NCBI GenBank assembly: GCA_011526045.1
Contig: WYBE01000074.1
Coordinates: forward strand, 1 to 49,038
DNA from: Nevskiales bacterium
GTDB lineage: Bacteria > Pseudomonadota > Gammaproteobacteria > Steroidobacterales > GCA-2729495
DNA: 49,038 bases
Direction: 5' to 3'
In this document: positions 28,898-36,794 of the stretch, piece after piece
Layout: the number at the start of each line of letters is the position of its first letter
How positions within the stretch are numbered: the stretch's first letter is position 1
Notes under the pieces: model-generated
What the model was told of the DNA's origin: nothing
Databases searched by the model: none
What the model saw: the letters and a program-made list of their open reading frames with translations, nothing else
Program-made: the position numbers and the translations under genes

Positions 28898-29773
28898 TCA
28901 AATGATCTTGGTGAAAAACCGCCCGGTGTCCGAGCTGCGACGCACGACGTGGATCGGCTCGCGAACCCGCTCCAGCTCGGGGATGGCGAGGCCGGCCATA
29001 CGCGCGATGCGCGCGACGAACGCCTGCGTGTCGGGTGCCGCCCGGCCGTGGCGGGCGAGCACCGCAGCGCACTCGGCGAGGTATTGCTCGCGTCCACCGA
29101 CGCTGGCCTGTGCGAGGCCGTGCCGGCGGAATGCGGCGAGCGGAATATTGATGCAATAGAGCTGCGCATGATCGAAGTACCGGTCCCAAAGCTCGAAGTC
29201 CCCCGCCAGGCGGCAGACGCCATCGAAGCGTCCGCCCGCCTTGTCCCAGAGCGTGCGCCGCCAGAAGGTGCTCTCCTGCTGGATGAAGCCCGCACCGGCC
29301 GGCGATTGCGGCCCGGGCAGGTTCTCGCCCGCGCGAAAGCCGCGCCGGGAGAAACCCGGAAAGCGCCAGCAGGTGTACGGCAGGCCATCGGCCGCGACCT
29401 CCAGCGGTGCTTCGGTGGTGATCCAGTCGACCTCCGGGCAGTCGCGGAAGATGCCGCCGACGACGTGCAGCGTCCAGGGCAGATGCAGGTCGTCGGCGTT
29501 GATCCAGCCGAGGATCTCCGCATCGGTCCGCGCAAACGCATCCGCCACGGCCTGGTAGGCGCCGTTGTCGGCCTGCGACTGCCAGTAGTGCAGTTGCCGC
29601 GAGCGCGCCTTGATCATCCCCGGCGAACCGTCCGTCGAGCCGCCGTCCATGACCACGTACTGCAGGCGCGGGTACTGCTGGTCGATTACCGACGCCAGGC
29701 AGGCGTCTAGGAACGTGGCGCGATTGAACGATGGCGTGACGATCGCGATCGACGGCCAGGATTGCGCAGACAT
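28898..29773 (-). CDS. Family 2 glycosyltransferase
   Basis: A 291-aa cytoplasmic GT-A enzyme. IAIVTPSFNRATFLDACLAS and YVVMDGGSTDGS (43-50) bind the nucleotide sugar. The metal-binding acidic motif is in ILGWINADD (D94, D95), and WDRYFDHAQLYCI and AFRRHG follow. No membrane segment, so it likely acts at the inner face of the membrane on a lipid-linked or soluble acceptor. ATG at 29773; an earlier in-frame ATG at 29791 is possible. It is transcribed away from two sulfotransferase genes, suggesting a joint role in a sulfated glycan. Confidence 0.88.
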   Translation of the reverse strand: MSAQSWPSIAIVTPSFNRATFLDACLASVIDQQYPRLQYVVMDGGSTDGSPGMIKARSRQLHYWQSQADNGAYQAVADAFARTDAEILGWINADDLHLPWTLHVVGGIFRDCPEVDWITTEAPLEVAADGLPYTCWRFPGFSRRGFRAGENLPGPQSPAGAGFIQQESTFWRRTLWDKAGGRFDGVCRLAGDFELWDRYFDHAQLYCINIPLAAFRRHGLAQASVGGREQYLAECAAVLARHGRAAPDTQAFVARIARMAGLAIPELERVREPIHVVRRSSDTGRFFTKII

Positions 29774-29841
29774 GCCTTGACGTTCCTGCATCACACTCCA
29801 CACCTCGCCATCCCGGGACTTCGATCGGGACCCCCGGTCCG

Positions 29842-29871
29842 ACTATCACGGCTTTGCCGCCGGAGTGTCAA
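29842..29871 (-). promoter_or_regulatory. Promoter of the leftward glycosyltransferase gene
   Basis: On the minus strand, a perfect -35 TTGACA (29871-29866) is followed by an 18-bp spacer and GATAGT (29847-29842, four matches to TATAAT). The expected start is near 29835, a ~60-base leader before the ATG. It is the best -35 seen in the window. Confidence 0.5.
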
Positions 29872-30008
29872 TCGGCCCGGCACAACTCCGCCCGCGCGTC
29901 GTGAGACTGCAATCTGGCCGCCCGAGGCTGCCCGCCGGGCCCGCGATGTGGCCTAATGCGCCTGGAATCCGCCCCGAACGCCACCGCCCGCCGGATGGCC
30001 TGCAGCCC

Positions 30009-30614
30009 ATGGTCATATCGCATCAGCACCGGTTCATTTTCTTCAAGACGCAGAAGACGGCCGGCACGAGCATCGAGGTGTTCCTCTCGTCGCGCTGCGG
30101 ACCCGACGATGTCCTCACCCCGATCATCCCCCCCGAGCCGGGACATCTGCCGAGGAATTCCCAGGACTTCTTCAACCACATGCCAGCGCGGATCGTGCAG
30201 CAGCGGCTATCGCCAGATGTCTGGAACGGCTATTTCAAGTTCTGCGTCGAACGCAATCCCTGGGACAAGACCCTCTCGCATTACCACCTGTGGAACTTTC
30301 GCGCCGGCGGCAACGCGACCTTCGACCAGTTCCTGGCTGCCGGCGAGCTGCCGCTCGGGCGACCCCTCTACACCGATGCGTCGCGGGAGAAGGTCATCGT
30401 CGACCGGGTGCTGCGTTACGAGAACCTGGCAGCCGAGCTCGGCGAGGTCTTCGCGCGCCTCGGCATTCCGTACACCGGTGATCTCGGCGTGCGCGCCAAG
30501 TCAGAATACCGCAAGGATAGACGACCCTACCAGCAGATCTACACGCCCGCGCAGCGCGAGTTCGTCGCGCAGGTTTTCGCGTGGGAGATCGCCCGGTATG
30601 GTTATCGGTTCTGA
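30009..30614 (+). CDS. PAPS-dependent sulfotransferase (sulfotransferase family 2-like)
   Basis: A 201-aa enzyme. FIFFKTQKTAGTSIEVFL carries the 5'-phosphosulfate-binding loop (~12-21), and FKFCVERNPWDKTLSHYHLW the 3'-phosphate-binding segment with R82 and S90. The form FxKTxKTAGTS matches the carbohydrate sulfotransferase group, which moves sulfate from PAPS to glycan or lipid hydroxyls. The protein lacks a membrane anchor. The ATG at 30009 directly precedes the conserved strand; only a weak GGATGG lies upstream. It is 21 bp before a second, unrelated sulfotransferase gene. Confidence 0.87.
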   Translation: MVISHQHRFIFFKTQKTAGTSIEVFLSSRCGPDDVLTPIIPPEPGHLPRNSQDFFNHMPARIVQQRLSPDVWNGYFKFCVERNPWDKTLSHYHLWNFRAGGNATFDQFLAAGELPLGRPLYTDASREKVIVDRVLRYENLAAELGEVFARLGIPYTGDLGVRAKSEYRKDRRPYQQIYTPAQREFVAQVFAWEIARYGYRF

Positions 30615-30635
30615 GACCAGCGGAGTCGAACGACC

Positions 30636-31679
30636 TTGAACGATACCCACAGCAGCGAGCCGGCATTCATCCTGGGGTTGCCGCGATCGGGCACGACGTT
30701 GCTGTCATACCTGCTGAACACGCATCCGCAGGTCAGTGTCCCGCCGGAACCATGGCTGCTGCTGGCGCTCGAGGCGCTCGGCGAGGTCTCGCCGCCGAAT
30801 CCCGCCGACAGCGTCTACCTCGGTCAGGCATTCCGGGAGTTCACGGCGGGCTGCGATCTGGCCACCGCCAAGCGGGCCTTCGCCCTGGATCTGTACCGGC
30901 AGCATCTCGCCAGATCCGGCAAGCGCGTGCTGATCGACAAGACGCCGCGGTACTGGCTGAAGCTCGAGCAGATCCGGACAACCTTCCCCGACGCACGCTA
31001 CATCTGGCTGCGCCGCAACCCGTTCGCCGTGCTGGCATCCATGAAGACCTCCTGGGGGTTCAATCTCGTCCGGCAGCTGGCGGGCGGCGGCGATCACCTG
31101 CACGTGTTCGATCTTGCGCTCGGCTCGCGCCGGTTGCTCGAGTTCGCCGCGCACCCGCCCCGGCACCTGCTGAGCGTGAGCTACGAGGATCTCGTCGATG
31201 ACCCAGTGGGCGAGACCGGGCGCATTTTCGCGTTTCTCGGCGTCGCGCCGTTCACGATCGAGCGCCGCATCGATGCGGGCAAGACCGCTGCCTACGCCGG
31301 CTCAACTCTCGGCGACAAGCGGCTCCTGCAGTCGGCAGCGGTCAACAACAGCGGCACTGACGCCTGGCGCACGAACCTGGTCGCCGAGGAACGGAACATG
31401 CTCTTCGACCTCCTCGGGCCGGAAGCGATCAGCGACTGGGGTTACGCGGATGTCGCGGCCGAGCTCGGTCGCGGCCGTGACCAGGCGCGCCAGCAACAGG
31501 CAACGCGCGACTTGCTCGGTCTCGTCGAGGGCGTTTTCCAGGCGCGACAGATGGAAATGCGCCGCCTCGCCGGCCCGGAGCATTTCGATCCGGCCACTGC
31601 GCTCGCCGTCCGCATGGCCTACCGGTATCCGCGCCAGGTCCTCGACGCACTGGGCCTGTCGGGAACGAAGAGGTCCTAG
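30636..31679 (+). CDS. Sulfotransferase family protein (Sulfotransfer_3-like)
   Basis: A 347-aa enzyme. PAFILGLPRSGTTLLSYLL is the PAPS 5'-phosphosulfate loop (PRSGTT, 16-21) and YIWLRRNPFAVLASM the 3'-phosphate segment (R127, S135). A conserved KTPRYW lies between, probably at the acceptor site. The C-terminal ~100 residues form an extra helical region (ELGRGRDQARQQQATRDLLG...). TTG start with GGAG 10 bp upstream. It is distinct in sequence from the first sulfotransferase, so two different positions or sugars may be sulfated. Probably co-transcribed with it. Confidence 0.88.
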   Translation: MNDTHSSEPAFILGLPRSGTTLLSYLLNTHPQVSVPPEPWLLLALEALGEVSPPNPADSVYLGQAFREFTAGCDLATAKRAFALDLYRQHLARSGKRVLIDKTPRYWLKLEQIRTTFPDARYIWLRRNPFAVLASMKTSWGFNLVRQLAGGGDHLHVFDLALGSRRLLEFAAHPPRHLLSVSYEDLVDDPVGETGRIFAFLGVAPFTIERRIDAGKTAAYAGSTLGDKRLLQSAAVNNSGTDAWRTNLVAEERNMLFDLLGPEAISDWGYADVAAELGRGRDQARQQQATRDLLGLVEGVFQARQMEMRRLAGPEHFDPATALAVRMAYRYPRQVLDALGLSGTKRS

Positions 31680-31714
31680 CCACCCCTGCGGCGGAACGGC
31701 CAGGAACACCCGCA

Positions 31715-34222
31715 GTGACCACCGCCAGTCGCCCGGAGTTGCCGATCGAGGCGGCGCTGCCGGCGCTGCGCGCGGCGCTCGCGCGCGCGCCGAACGCGGT
31801 GCTGCAGGCGCCGCCGGGCGCGGGGAAAAGCACCGGCGTACCGCCTGCGCTGCTCGACGCGGACTGGCTCGCGGGGCGGCGCATCCTGATGCTCGAGCCG
31901 CGGCGGCTGGCCGCGCGGGCCGTCGCTGCCCGCATGGCCTGGATGCTCGGCGAAAGTGTCGGCGAGACCGTCGGCTACCGGATGCGGATGGACACGCGGG
32001 TGGGTCCGCGCACACGCATCGAGGTCGTCACCGAAGGCATCCTCACGCGCCAGCTGCAGCACGATCCCGCGCTCGAGGGCACGGGCTGCGTGATCTTCGA
32101 CGAATTCCACGAGCGCCGCCTGCAGGCTGACCTCGGGCTCGCGCTCACGCTCGACACACAGCGGCATCTGCGGGGCGACCTGCGGGTGCTGGTGATGTCG
32201 GCCACGCTCGACGGCGCGGCGGTTGCGCGCCTTCTCGGCACCGATGCCGTGGTGAGCGCGCCGGGACTGAGCCACCCGGTCGAAACGCACCATCTGCAGC
32301 GCGCCTCGGACGCCAGGCTCGAGCGACAGGCGACCGCAGCGGTGTTACGCGCCCTCGCGGAGCAGGATGGCGATCTGCTGGTGTTCCTGCCCGGCACGGG
32401 CGAGATCCGTCGCGTCGGGCAGGAACTCGGCGAGTGCGAGCTGCGCTCCGGTACGCGCGTGCTGCCCCTCTACGGCGACCTGCCCCAGGAAGAACAGGAC
32501 CGCGCCATCAGGCCCGCCGTCGCGGGCGAGCGCAGGGTCGTGCTCGCGACCAACATTGCCGAGACCAGCCTCACCATCGAGGGCGTGCGCGTCGTGATCG
32601 ACTGCGGCCTCGAGCGACGCTCGCGTTTTGACCCCGGCACCGGCATGAGCCGGCTCGAGACGGTGCGCATCTCGCGCGCCGCCGCCGACCAGCGTCGAGG
32701 CCGCGCGGGCCGCCTCGGGCCCGGTGTCTGCTACCGGTTGTGGACGAACGCGGCCGAACGGGCACTCGCGCCGCACTCGCCGGCGGAGATCACGGAGGCG
32801 GACCTCGCGCCGCTCGCGCTGGAGCTGGCCGCCTGGTGCAGCACGGCCGACTCGCTCGCCTGGCTCGACCCGCCGCCCGCTGCAGCCCTCGGCCGCGCGC
32901 AGGAGCTGCTGCGTGCGCTCGGCGCCACCGGTGACGACGGACGCATCACCGCGCACGGGCGCGCGATGGCGCGCCTCGGGGCGCACCCGCGGCTCGCGCA
33001 CCTGCTGCTGCGCGCGCGCGAGGCCGGCGTGGGGCCAACCGGCTGCGCGCTCGCCGCGCTGCTCGGTGAGCGCGATCTCCTGCGCGGCCCGGGGCGCGAC
33101 GCCGACCTGCGCAGTCGCCTGGAGCTCCTCGCCGCAGCCGACGCCGGACCGCGGCCCGACGCTGCATCCGTCAGGCAGGTCCGGCGTGCGATGCGGCTCT
33201 ACGAGCGTCAGCTCGATCTGCCCGGCGAGTCCGGGCGCATCGCATCGGGCGAGGCCGGCTGGCTCCTCGCCTGCGCCTATCCGGAGCGCATCGGTCGTGC
33301 GCGGGTGCCCGGCTCCGGCCGCTACCAGCTCGCCAGCGGGCGCGGCGCAGCTTTCGGTGAGCCGCAGGCGCTGGCCTCCGCCGAGTTTCTCGTGGCCGCA
33401 CAACTCGATGCGGGCACGCGCGAAGCACGCATTTTTCTCGCCGCGCCCCTCACCCTCGGCACGATCGAGGAGCACTTCGCTGCCGACATCCGCGACGAGG
33501 ATCACATCGGCTGGGACAGTCGCGAGCAGGCCGTGCTCGCCCGCCGGCAACGCACGCTCGGCGCGCTGGTGCTCACGGAGACGTCACTGCGCAACCCCGA
33601 CCCGGATGCGGTCGCCGCCGCGATGCTTGCCGGTATCCGCGAGCTCGGCATCGACGCCCTGCCCTGGACGAAGGAGCTGCGCAGCTGGCAGGCCCGCGTC
33701 CTGCTGCTGCGGCGTGCCGACCCGAATGCGGGTGGGCCGTGGCCCGATGTGAGCGACGGCGCGCTGCTCGCGACTCTGGAGACCTGGCTCGCACCCTGGC
33801 TCGATGGCATCTCGCGGCGCGAGCACCTGACGCGGATAAAACTCGCCGATGCGCTGCGGGCGATGCTCGGCTACGCGCAGCAGCGCCAGCTCGACGAACT
33901 CGCGCCGACACACCTCACCGTGCCGAGCGGCTCGAGCATCGCCCTCGACTACCTCGACGGCGAGACGCCGGGCCTCTCGGTACGGCTGCAGGAGCTGTTC
34001 GGATTGCGGGACACGCCACGCATCGCCGGCGGGCGTATCGCCGTCATGATGAAGATCCTCTCGCCCGCGCGGCGCCCGGTGCAGGTCACGCAAGATCTGA
34101 AAAGCTTCTGGGACCGGGGCTACCACGAGGTGAAGAAGGAGCTGAAGGGCCGCTACCCGAAGCACTACTGGCCGGACGACCCCTACCAGGCACAGCCGAC
34201 GCGGCGCGTGCGCCCGCGCTGA
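31715..34222 (+). CDS. hrpB: ATP-dependent helicase HrpB
   Basis: An 835-aa DEAH/RHA-type helicase. Walker A GAGKST (35-40), motif II DEFH (129-132, the HrpB variant in FDEFHERRLQADLGLAL), motif III SAT (162-164), ATNIAETSLTIEGVRVVIDCG and QRRGRAGRLGPGVCYRLW (motif VI). The HrpB C-terminal domain (GGRIAVMMKILSPARRPVQV, DPYQAQPTRRVRPR) is complete. GTG start with AGGAA upstream, 35 bp after the sulfotransferase gene. Its cellular role is poorly defined; it is a widespread proteobacterial RNA helicase and not part of any Hrp secretion system. Confidence 0.95.
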   Translation: MTTASRPELPIEAALPALRAALARAPNAVLQAPPGAGKSTGVPPALLDADWLAGRRILMLEPRRLAARAVAARMAWMLGESVGETVGYRMRMDTRVGPRTRIEVVTEGILTRQLQHDPALEGTGCVIFDEFHERRLQADLGLALTLDTQRHLRGDLRVLVMSATLDGAAVARLLGTDAVVSAPGLSHPVETHHLQRASDARLERQATAAVLRALAEQDGDLLVFLPGTGEIRRVGQELGECELRSGTRVLPLYGDLPQEEQDRAIRPAVAGERRVVLATNIAETSLTIEGVRVVIDCGLERRSRFDPGTGMSRLETVRISRAAADQRRGRAGRLGPGVCYRLWTNAAERALAPHSPAEITEADLAPLALELAAWCSTADSLAWLDPPPAAALGRAQELLRALGATGDDGRITAHGRAMARLGAHPRLAHLLLRAREAGVGPTGCALAALLGERDLLRGPGRDADLRSRLELLAAADAGPRPDAASVRQVRRAMRLYERQLDLPGESGRIASGEAGWLLACAYPERIGRARVPGSGRYQLASGRGAAFGEPQALASAEFLVAAQLDAGTREARIFLAAPLTLGTIEEHFAADIRDEDHIGWDSREQAVLARRQRTLGALVLTETSLRNPDPDAVAAAMLAGIRELGIDALPWTKELRSWQARVLLLRRADPNAGGPWPDVSDGALLATLETWLAPWLDGISRREHLTRIKLADALRAMLGYAQQRQLDELAPTHLTVPSGSSIALDYLDGETPGLSVRLQELFGLRDTPRIAGGRIAVMMKILSPARRPVQVTQDLKSFWDRGYHEVKKELKGRYPKHYWPDDPYQAQPTRRVRPR

Positions 34223-34232
34223 GCGACCGCAG

Positions 34233-34433
34233 CTACTTCCTCAGCAGCCAGAACACGAGCGTGACGAGCAGCGAAACGACGATGCTCGTGGTCAGCGGAA
34301 AATAAAAACCGAAACCGTCGCGCTCGACACGGATGTCGCCCGGCAGGCGGCCGAGGCCGTGACGCATGAGCCAGGGCCAGGCGAGTCCCGCCATCAGGAT
34401 CAGCAATCCCAGCGTGACCAGAATGCGTTGCAT
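34233..34433 (-). CDS. DUF2905 small membrane protein
   Basis: A 66-aa protein with two hydrophobic helices (ILVTLGLLILMAGLAWPWL and SIVVSLLVTLVFWLL) joined by GLGRLPGDIRVERDGFGFYFP. The LPGDI and FYFPL elements are the signature of DUF2905. GGAG lies 10 bp before the ATG. Function unknown; in many bacteria it appears near DNA-repair or translation genes, here convergent with hrpB with an 10-bp gap. Confidence 0.85.
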   Translation of the reverse strand: MQRILVTLGLLILMAGLAWPWLMRHGLGRLPGDIRVERDGFGFYFPLTTSIVVSLLVTLVFWLLRK

Positions 34434-34484
34434 GCGCTGTCTGCTCCGGCCACCGCCCGTGGGCGGCCCCGCTCCGGCGGGTTG

Positions 34485-35027
34485 CTAGTCGCCCTTCTGG
34501 TAGGTGCCGACCAGCACCGCCTCGGCGAGCACGTGGCCGCGCATGGCCTGCTCCACGTCCGGCTTGCGGGCTCCCGGTGGCAACTGCAACTCGGTGTCGA
34601 GCGCGTAGAGCTTGTGGAAGTAGCGATGCCGGCCGATCGGCGGGCAGGGCCCGCCCCACTCCGTCCGGCGGAAATCGCTGGTGCCCGCCCGGGTGCCTGG
34701 CGGCAGGTCGGTGTTCGCGACCGCCTCCGGCAGGCCGGACGCCGTGGCGGGCATGTTGTAGAGCACCCAGTGCACCCAGGTCATGCGCGGCGCCGCCGGG
34801 TCCGGTGCATCGGGATCGTCCACGATCAGCGCCAGGCTTTTCGTTCCGGCCGGCACGCCGCGCCAGGCAACCGGCGGCGACACGTCATCGCCTTCGCAGG
34901 TGTAGCGCGCCGGGATGCCGCCCTCGTGAACGAATGCGCTGGACTCGATCTCCATGGCCGTCTCTCCTGCCTGGGCATGCGCGAGCGCCATTGCGGCGAG
35001 CAGCGCCAGCGCGCAGCGCGATTTCAT
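34485..35027 (-). CDS. Secreted YbhB/YbcL-family (PEBP-like) protein
   Basis: A 180-aa protein with a signal peptide (RCALALLAAMALAHAQA). The PEBP fold is seen in ESSAFVHEGGIPARYTCEGDDVSPPVAW, LALIVDDPDAPDP, WVHWVLYNMPA and GRHRYFHKLYALD. The DPDAP and GxHRY motifs line the anion-binding pocket. Family members are linked to phospholipid or small-anion binding and, in eukaryotes, kinase inhibition; the bacterial role is unclear. The ATG at 35027 was chosen because the signal peptide begins there. It is followed on the same strand by DUF2905 after 51 bp. Confidence 0.88.
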   Translation of the reverse strand: MKSRCALALLAAMALAHAQAGETAMEIESSAFVHEGGIPARYTCEGDDVSPPVAWRGVPAGTKSLALIVDDPDAPDPAAPRMTWVHWVLYNMPATASGLPEAVANTDLPPGTRAGTSDFRRTEWGGPCPPIGRHRYFHKLYALDTELQLPPGARKPDVEQAMRGHVLAEAVLVGTYQKGD

Positions 35028-35119
35028 GAACCGCTGCGCGCGCGACGCATCCGGGTTCCCATGCCGCGCCAGGTCGCGCCGGAACCTGACCGCGCCGTGC
35101 ATGCTCAACCGCGCCATCG

Positions 35120-35878
35120 TCAGTTCGCCGCGACCGGCTCGGCCATGCTGGCCGTCATGGTGATCCAGCCGTCTTCCTGCCAGGGCGCGAAGTGGACCTG
35201 CATGCCCATGACCGCCGCGCGCTGCTGCATGGCCGGCACCGTGTAGTTCTCGTGGACCTCCCGCTCGGTCAGGTCGAACTGGCCAAGGCCCTTGCCCGCT
35301 GCCAGCACGCGGCCGTAGGGTGACCTCCAGCGGATGGTCATGCCGTCGCGCTGGTAATCGAGCACCAGCTGATAGAAGCAGGCGGTGCGCTCGGTCAGCG
35401 CGATCAGGCCGAGCTGCGGATCACCGCCCATGCCGAGCAGTTTGCCGACGCGCAGGAGCATCGGCGTCTGCGTCTTCACCTCGTGCGCCACCATCTCGGC
35501 AGTGACGTTGTTGTCCTTGGCAAACTGCAGGGCCGTCAGCTGCACCTTCACCACTGCGTCGTTGAGTTCGTGCTGGTAGGGCTCCGTGACGCTGACCACC
35601 TGGATCGCCCGCGCCACCGCGAGTCCGAGCGTTGCCTGCTGCTCCGGCGTGAAGCCCAGCGCAACGCCGCGGTCCGGACCGACCTTGCGGACCGCATCCA
35701 TCACGGCCGTGCCGAGTTGCGCTTCGCGCCCGACAAAGCCGCTGTGGGTGTAGAAATCACCCGGGGGCAGCGGCGCTTTCGGTTGGCGCGGCGGCGGACC
35801 GGCCGCCATGGCAACTCCCGCCAGCACGACGCCGAACAACATGGCCTGGGACAGGACACTCGCGATGCGGGTCATCAT
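35120..35878 (-). CDS. Secreted protein of unknown function (252 aa)
   Basis: A signal peptide (MMTRIASVLSQAMLFGVVLAGVAMAAG) precedes a Pro-rich linker and a ~220-aa mature domain. Visible features are GREAQLGTAVMDAVRKVG, a helical segment TLGLAVARAIQVVSVTEPYQHELNDAVVKVQ, and AEMVAHEVKTQT. The C-terminus is beta-rich (MTIRWRSPYGRVLAAGKGL, VHFAPWQEDGWITMTAS). No catalytic motif or known family is recognised. AGGAGG lies 9 bp before the first ATG. It stands 92 bp upstream of the PEBP gene on the same strand, so both could share a transcript. Confidence 0.7.
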   Translation of the reverse strand: MMTRIASVLSQAMLFGVVLAGVAMAAGPPPRQPKAPLPPGDFYTHSGFVGREAQLGTAVMDAVRKVGPDRGVALGFTPEQQATLGLAVARAIQVVSVTEPYQHELNDAVVKVQLTALQFAKDNNVTAEMVAHEVKTQTPMLLRVGKLLGMGGDPQLGLIALTERTACFYQLVLDYQRDGMTIRWRSPYGRVLAAGKGLGQFDLTEREVHENYTVPAMQQRAAVMGMQVHFAPWQEDGWITMTASMAEPVAAN

Positions 35879-36002
35879 GGTGAAAAGCCTCCTCCTGGTC
35901 GATGCCGACACTGTATTACCGCGGCACCGCCACTGCCGGCCGACAGATGGTCAGGCAGTCAACCCGTGCCGCGGGCCACCGCCCGAACCGGGCAGTCCTG
36001 GC

Positions 36003-36794
36003 TCAGTAGCCCATCCCGGCGCAACACTCCTGCAGGCCCTGCTCGCCGGCGACGCGCTGCGCGCAGCGACGGCCGGCCCGATTGGCGGCAAGGTCGCGCC
36101 GCGAGGCATCGCCCGGACCGAAGGCATCGGCGATCTCCTTGGCATAACCGGCCATGAATGCGTCCCCGCCACCGCAGCGGATCGCGATAGCGCCGGCGGC
36201 GAGGCAGTGCTTGCGCAGGTCCGTGCTGCCATCGAGCGCGAGCGAATCCACGGTGCGTTGCATGCAGCTCGACTCCGGCGCGCGCGGGTTCGCGCTGCAG
36301 GCACCGAGCAGGACGGCGCAGGCAAGGATCGCAACGAGCAGGCCACGACCGGCGAGCCAGCTGCGCACCTCGGCCGCGTCGGCCTCGAACCAGCGCCGCG
36401 CGGACCCCAGGCGAAACGTGTAGCCCCAGGCATCCATGTCGGCAAACATCCGTTCGCGGCCCATGCCGGGAATCGCATCGGCGAGCAGGATCTGCAGATA
36501 GCAGACCGCGTTCTCCTCCTCGAAGCTGCCACCGGCGTCAGTGTCGAGGGATGCGCGACGCGCGGCATCCATGCAGATGTAGTGAGCGGCCTCGTGCAGC
36601 GCCGAGTGCAGCGGCGTATCCGGGCGCAGGTAGAGCGTGTCCCCGACGAGACCCGCCTCCGGCGCACCCCAGTAACTGCCGGGGATCGCCGCGTCGGGCG
36701 CGAGCACAGCCACACGCAACCCGTGCGACGCGAGCAGCTCGCGCAGCGGCCCGACGCCGACAGCGTCGATCGTCGTCACTCGTGCCGGTTTCAC
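36003..36794 (-). CDS. HExxH metallopeptidase-like domain fused to a lipoprotein-like domain
   Basis: A 263-aa open frame made of two parts. Residues 1-150 are soluble and contain SALHEAAHYICMDAARR with HEAAH (67-71), then FEEENAVCYLQ, whose glutamates could be the third zinc ligand; this resembles small zincin-like proteins. Residues 151-166 (GLLVAILACAVLLGAC) are a hydrophobic core ending in a lipobox, followed by a Cys-rich ~97-aa domain (SSCMQRT, RKHCLAAG, RRCAQRV, LQECCAG). A GTG at codon 143 (36368) could start a separate lipoprotein. Either a membrane-spanning fusion or two nested genes. The ATG overlaps the stop of the FAD oxidase gene (ATGA). Confidence 0.7.
   Translation of the reverse strand: MKPARVTTIDAVGVGPLRELLASHGLRVAVLAPDAAIPGSYWGAPEAGLVGDTLYLRPDTPLHSALHEAAHYICMDAARRASLDTDAGGSFEEENAVCYLQILLADAIPGMGRERMFADMDAWGYTFRLGSARRWFEADAAEVRSWLAGRGLLVAILACAVLLGACSANPRAPESSCMQRTVDSLALDGSTDLRKHCLAAGAIAIRCGGGDAFMAGYAKEIADAFGPGDASRRDLAANRAGRRCAQRVAGEQGLQECCAGMGY

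Noticed and set aside
27329..29710. 793-codon plus-strand open frame opposite the FGGY kinase and GT2 genes
   Set aside because: Shadow frame with Arg/Ala/His-rich composition; the minus-strand genes carry clear catalytic motifs and, for GT2, a promoter.
31715..34222. HrpB name taken as evidence of a type III secretion (Hrp) locus
   Set aside because: The protein is the DEAH-type helicase HrpB; no secretion genes are present.
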